NCBI GenBank assembly: GCA_910589665.1
Contig: CAJUTR010000004.1
Span: forward strand, 1-64,000
Reading direction: 5' to 3'
Length of the DNA: 64,000 bases
From: an uncultured Eubacterium sp.
Lineage (GTDB): Bacteria; Bacillota; Clostridia; Lachnospirales; Lachnospiraceae
In this document: one piece after another, positions 62,123 through 64,000 of the stretch
How positions within the stretch are numbered: position 1 is the stretch's first letter
How the letters are laid out: each line of letters begins with the position of its first letter
Translations under genes and position numbers: made by a program
The notes under the pieces: generated by a model
What the model saw: only the letters and a program-made list of their open reading frames with translations
What the model was told of the DNA's origin: nothing
The model's database searches: none

Positions 62123-63100
62123 TTATCTCCACTCGACCAGCGTCGCCCCCCATGTCAGGCCGCCGCCGAACCCGGACAGCACGATCTTATCGCCCGGTTC
62201 CAAAAGATCGTTCCGGTTCACCTCATCTAAAAGGATGGGGATACTCGCGGACGAAGTATTTCCGTAATGGTCAAGGTTCATCGGGATCTTCTCCATATCG
62301 ACGCCAAGCCTCTTTGCAATAGATTCCAATATTCTCCGGTTTGCCTGATGCAGGATATAGTATTTGATGTCATCCGGCTCCAGGCCCGTTTCTTTCAATA
62401 CCCGCTTTATGTACTTCGGCACCGTCGAAACGGCGAAACGGAATACGGACTGGCCGTTCATCTGAATATAATCTTTTTTGCGCCGGCTCTTGTAAAAAGG
62501 ATTCTGGATGCCCCGCCCTTTGCAGGTCAGCACATCTCCCTGGCTCCCATCCGACCCGGTCACGCTGGCGAGAATTCCGCCTTCTCCTTCTTCTCTCCGA
62601 AGAACGGCAGCTCCGGCCCCATCGCCAAACAAGATGCACGTGCTGCGGTCTGACCAGTCCACTTCGCGCGACAGTGTTTCCGCTCCGATGATCAGCGCTG
62701 TTTTAGCCATCCCCGTCTCCAGATAGGCATCCGCCGTATTGAGGGCAAAGAGAAAGCCGGAACACGCGGCATTCAGATCAAAACAGGTCGCCCGGATCGC
62801 GCCGAGTTCCCCCTGCACCTGACAGGCCGTACTCGGAACATACGTATCCGCGGACGCCGTCGCCACAATGATCAGATCCATCTCTTCTGCCGAAACATCC
62901 GCGTGCTCGAGCGCCACCTTCGCCGCCTCGATCGCCATAAACGAAGTTCCCTCCTTGCTTCCGCTCGACAGATGCCTCTCTTTGATACCGGTACGCTGTC
63001 GGATCCACTCGTCATCCGTATCGACGATCGTAGACAAAAGCTGATTATCTGCCACATTCTTTGGTACATAGCTCCCTGTACCTATAATATTAACAGCCAT
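62123..63100 (-). CDS. fabH: Beta-ketoacyl-ACP synthase III
   Basis: Product of 325 residues. FabH condenses acetyl-CoA with malonyl-ACP to begin fatty acid synthesis. The catalytic triad is Cys113 (NAACSGFLF), His in ILHQANRR and Asn in YGNTSSAS. The ATG at 63100 has GGAGG seven bases upstream; a longer start is rejected. No other fab genes adjoin it within the window. The upstream region contains TTGAAA/TTTCAA halves 10 bases apart, a possible but unproven operator. Confidence 0.95.
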   Translation of the reverse strand: MAVNIIGTGSYVPKNVADNQLLSTIVDTDDEWIRQRTGIKERHLSSGSKEGTSFMAIEAAKVALEHADVSAEEMDLIIVATASADTYVPSTACQVQGELGAIRATCFDLNAACSGFLFALNTADAYLETGMAKTALIIGAETLSREVDWSDRSTCILFGDGAGAAVLRREEGEGGILASVTGSDGSQGDVLTCKGRGIQNPFYKSRRKKDYIQMNGQSVFRFAVSTVPKYIKRVLKETGLEPDDIKYYILHQANRRILESIAKRLGVDMEKIPMNLDHYGNTSSASIPILLDEVNRNDLLEPGDKIVLSGFGGGLTWGATLVEWR

Positions 63101-63183
63101 TCCATCTCCTCCAAAAAAGATTGAAATCAATTTGGTTTTCAATACCACTTGTAGTAGTTCATGATATTTTTACCCTAAAACCA

Positions 63184-63216
63184 AATCAAGAGAGTCGTTT
63201 AAAAGACCCTCTTGAA
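63184..63216 (-). terminator. Terminator after efp
   Basis: CAAGAG-GTC and GAC-CTCTTG arms (one mismatch) around a short A/T loop, with a T-rich stretch after it on the minus strand, lie downstream of the efp stop. Confidence 0.55.
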
Positions 63217-63321
63217 TAAATAAATTCTAAATTTATTAATCTTCTTACGCGTCACAAACACCGTCTGCCTTTCTTGGTGCCATCGGCTTTAGAAACTGAC
63301 TTACCTATGCCTGAAAGAAAA

Positions 63322-63879
63322 TTAAATACGTTTCAGATACTCACCCGTACGCGTATCGATCTGGATCACATCTCCCTGATTGACAAAAATCGGGACATTT
63401 ACCTGTGCGCCTGTCTCCACGGTCGCTGGCTTCGTGACATTTGTCGCTGTATCACCTTTTACGCCAGGCTCTGTTTCCGTCACTTCCAGTTCCGCAAACA
63501 TCGGCGGCTCCACGGAGAATATATTCCCTTTATAAGAAACCATCTTTACCATATCATTTTCTTTGACAAACTTCATAGCGTCGCCGATCGATTCGTCCGG
63601 CAGGGCAATCTGGTCATACGTCTCCATGTCCATGAAGTTATACATATCGCCTTCCGCATACAAAAACTGCATTTCCTTCTTGTCAATATGTGCCTGCGGA
63701 TACTTTTCAGTCGGACGGAATGTCTTCTCTACGACACCGCCATCCACTACGTTTTTCAATTTTGTACGAACAAAAGCCGCTCCTTTTCCCGGCTTTACAT
63801 GCTGAAATTCAATAATCTGATAAACCGTTCCATCAATTTCAATCGTCAGTCCGTTTTTGAAATCACCTGCTGAAATCAT
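63322..63879 (-). CDS. efp: Translation elongation factor P
   Basis: Product of 185 residues with three beta-barrel domains, full length. The tip loop of domain I is HVKPGKGAAFV with the lysine at residue 32. EF-P relieves ribosome stalling at proline runs. The C-terminal VNVPIFVNQGDVIQIDTRTGEYLKR is diagnostic. It appears to be a single-gene unit ahead of fabH. Confidence 0.97.
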   Translation of the reverse strand: MISAGDFKNGLTIEIDGTVYQIIEFQHVKPGKGAAFVRTKLKNVVDGGVVEKTFRPTEKYPQAHIDKKEMQFLYAEGDMYNFMDMETYDQIALPDESIGDAMKFVKENDMVKMVSYKGNIFSVEPPMFAELEVTETEPGVKGDTATNVTKPATVETGAQVNVPIFVNQGDVIQIDTRTGEYLKRI

Positions 63880-64000
63880 GTTCCGTTCCTCCTACTTTCT
63901 AAATAAAATGTTCATAACATGCCTATTTACTATTTTATTATATTTAGGAAGAATTTTCAAGTAAAATTTACGAAGTAAACTTTACTTTTTATCTTCCTGC

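Noticed and set aside
1..64000. CRISPR arrays and riboswitches
   Set aside because: No regularly spaced direct repeats and no recognisable riboswitch core were found while reading both strands.

Overview
The window looks like chromosomal DNA from a gut Firmicute of the Lachnospiraceae type. The ribosome-binding sites are strong and AGGAGG-like. There are PdaA-type polysaccharide deacetylases as found in spore formers, a LytTR/GHKL two-component system, a tmRNA whose tag ends AEDNLAYAA, Firmicute-style sugar ABC importers, and mid-range GC with AT-rich inserts. The genus cannot be fixed from the sequence alone.

Layout. 1-13.7 kb (minus strand): MoxR/DUF58 operon, ung, hisHF, a large acidic membrane protein, cheV, a small PH-domain protein, a lipoprotein, an OmpR-type two-component system, a membrane-anchored trigger-factor-like FKBP and a frameshifted SecD-like protein. 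13.8-15.8 kb: a small AT-rich accessory islet at the 3' end of ssrA with a Fic protein and a broken IS1182-type transposase. 16-22.5 kb: deacetylase, phospholipase D/cardiolipin synthase, AI-2E permease and several small DUF proteins. 22.5-27.8 kb: a LytTR/GHKL pair with a heterodimeric ABC exporter. 28-31 kb: GH2 beta-galactosidase.

31.2-38.6 kb (minus strand) is the most striking stretch. A PLD-nuclease/helicase (DUF3427), a Nudix hydrolase and a reverse transcriptase lie within a few bases of one another in AT-rich DNA. They run directly into a HAD-RtcB-PrfH ribosome-repair cassette. The first three genes look like an anti-phage operon, and the last genes belong to the RtcB2-PrfH rescue-and-repair family.

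41.5-47.6 kb is a second RNA-repair locus. Two WYL-domain regulators are divergent from a second rtcB. A roughly 590-base structured non-coding region with two perfect tRNA T-arm motifs follows, then a slipin gene. This combination resembles bacterial RNA-repair operons that carry tRNA-like RNAs, but with WYL proteins in place of RtcR.

47.6-64 kb: PdaA, a decayed type I secretion or peptide-export locus (broken HlyB-like ABC protein, HlyD-like adaptor, MacB-like core protein), a 162-base perfect palindromic element, a sugar ABC importer with an unusually large binding lipoprotein, a divergent two-component system whose kinase carries a pentapeptide repeat in its dimerisation hairpin, GH39 beta-xylosidase, an MTA/SAH nucleosidase-like protein, FabH and EF-P.
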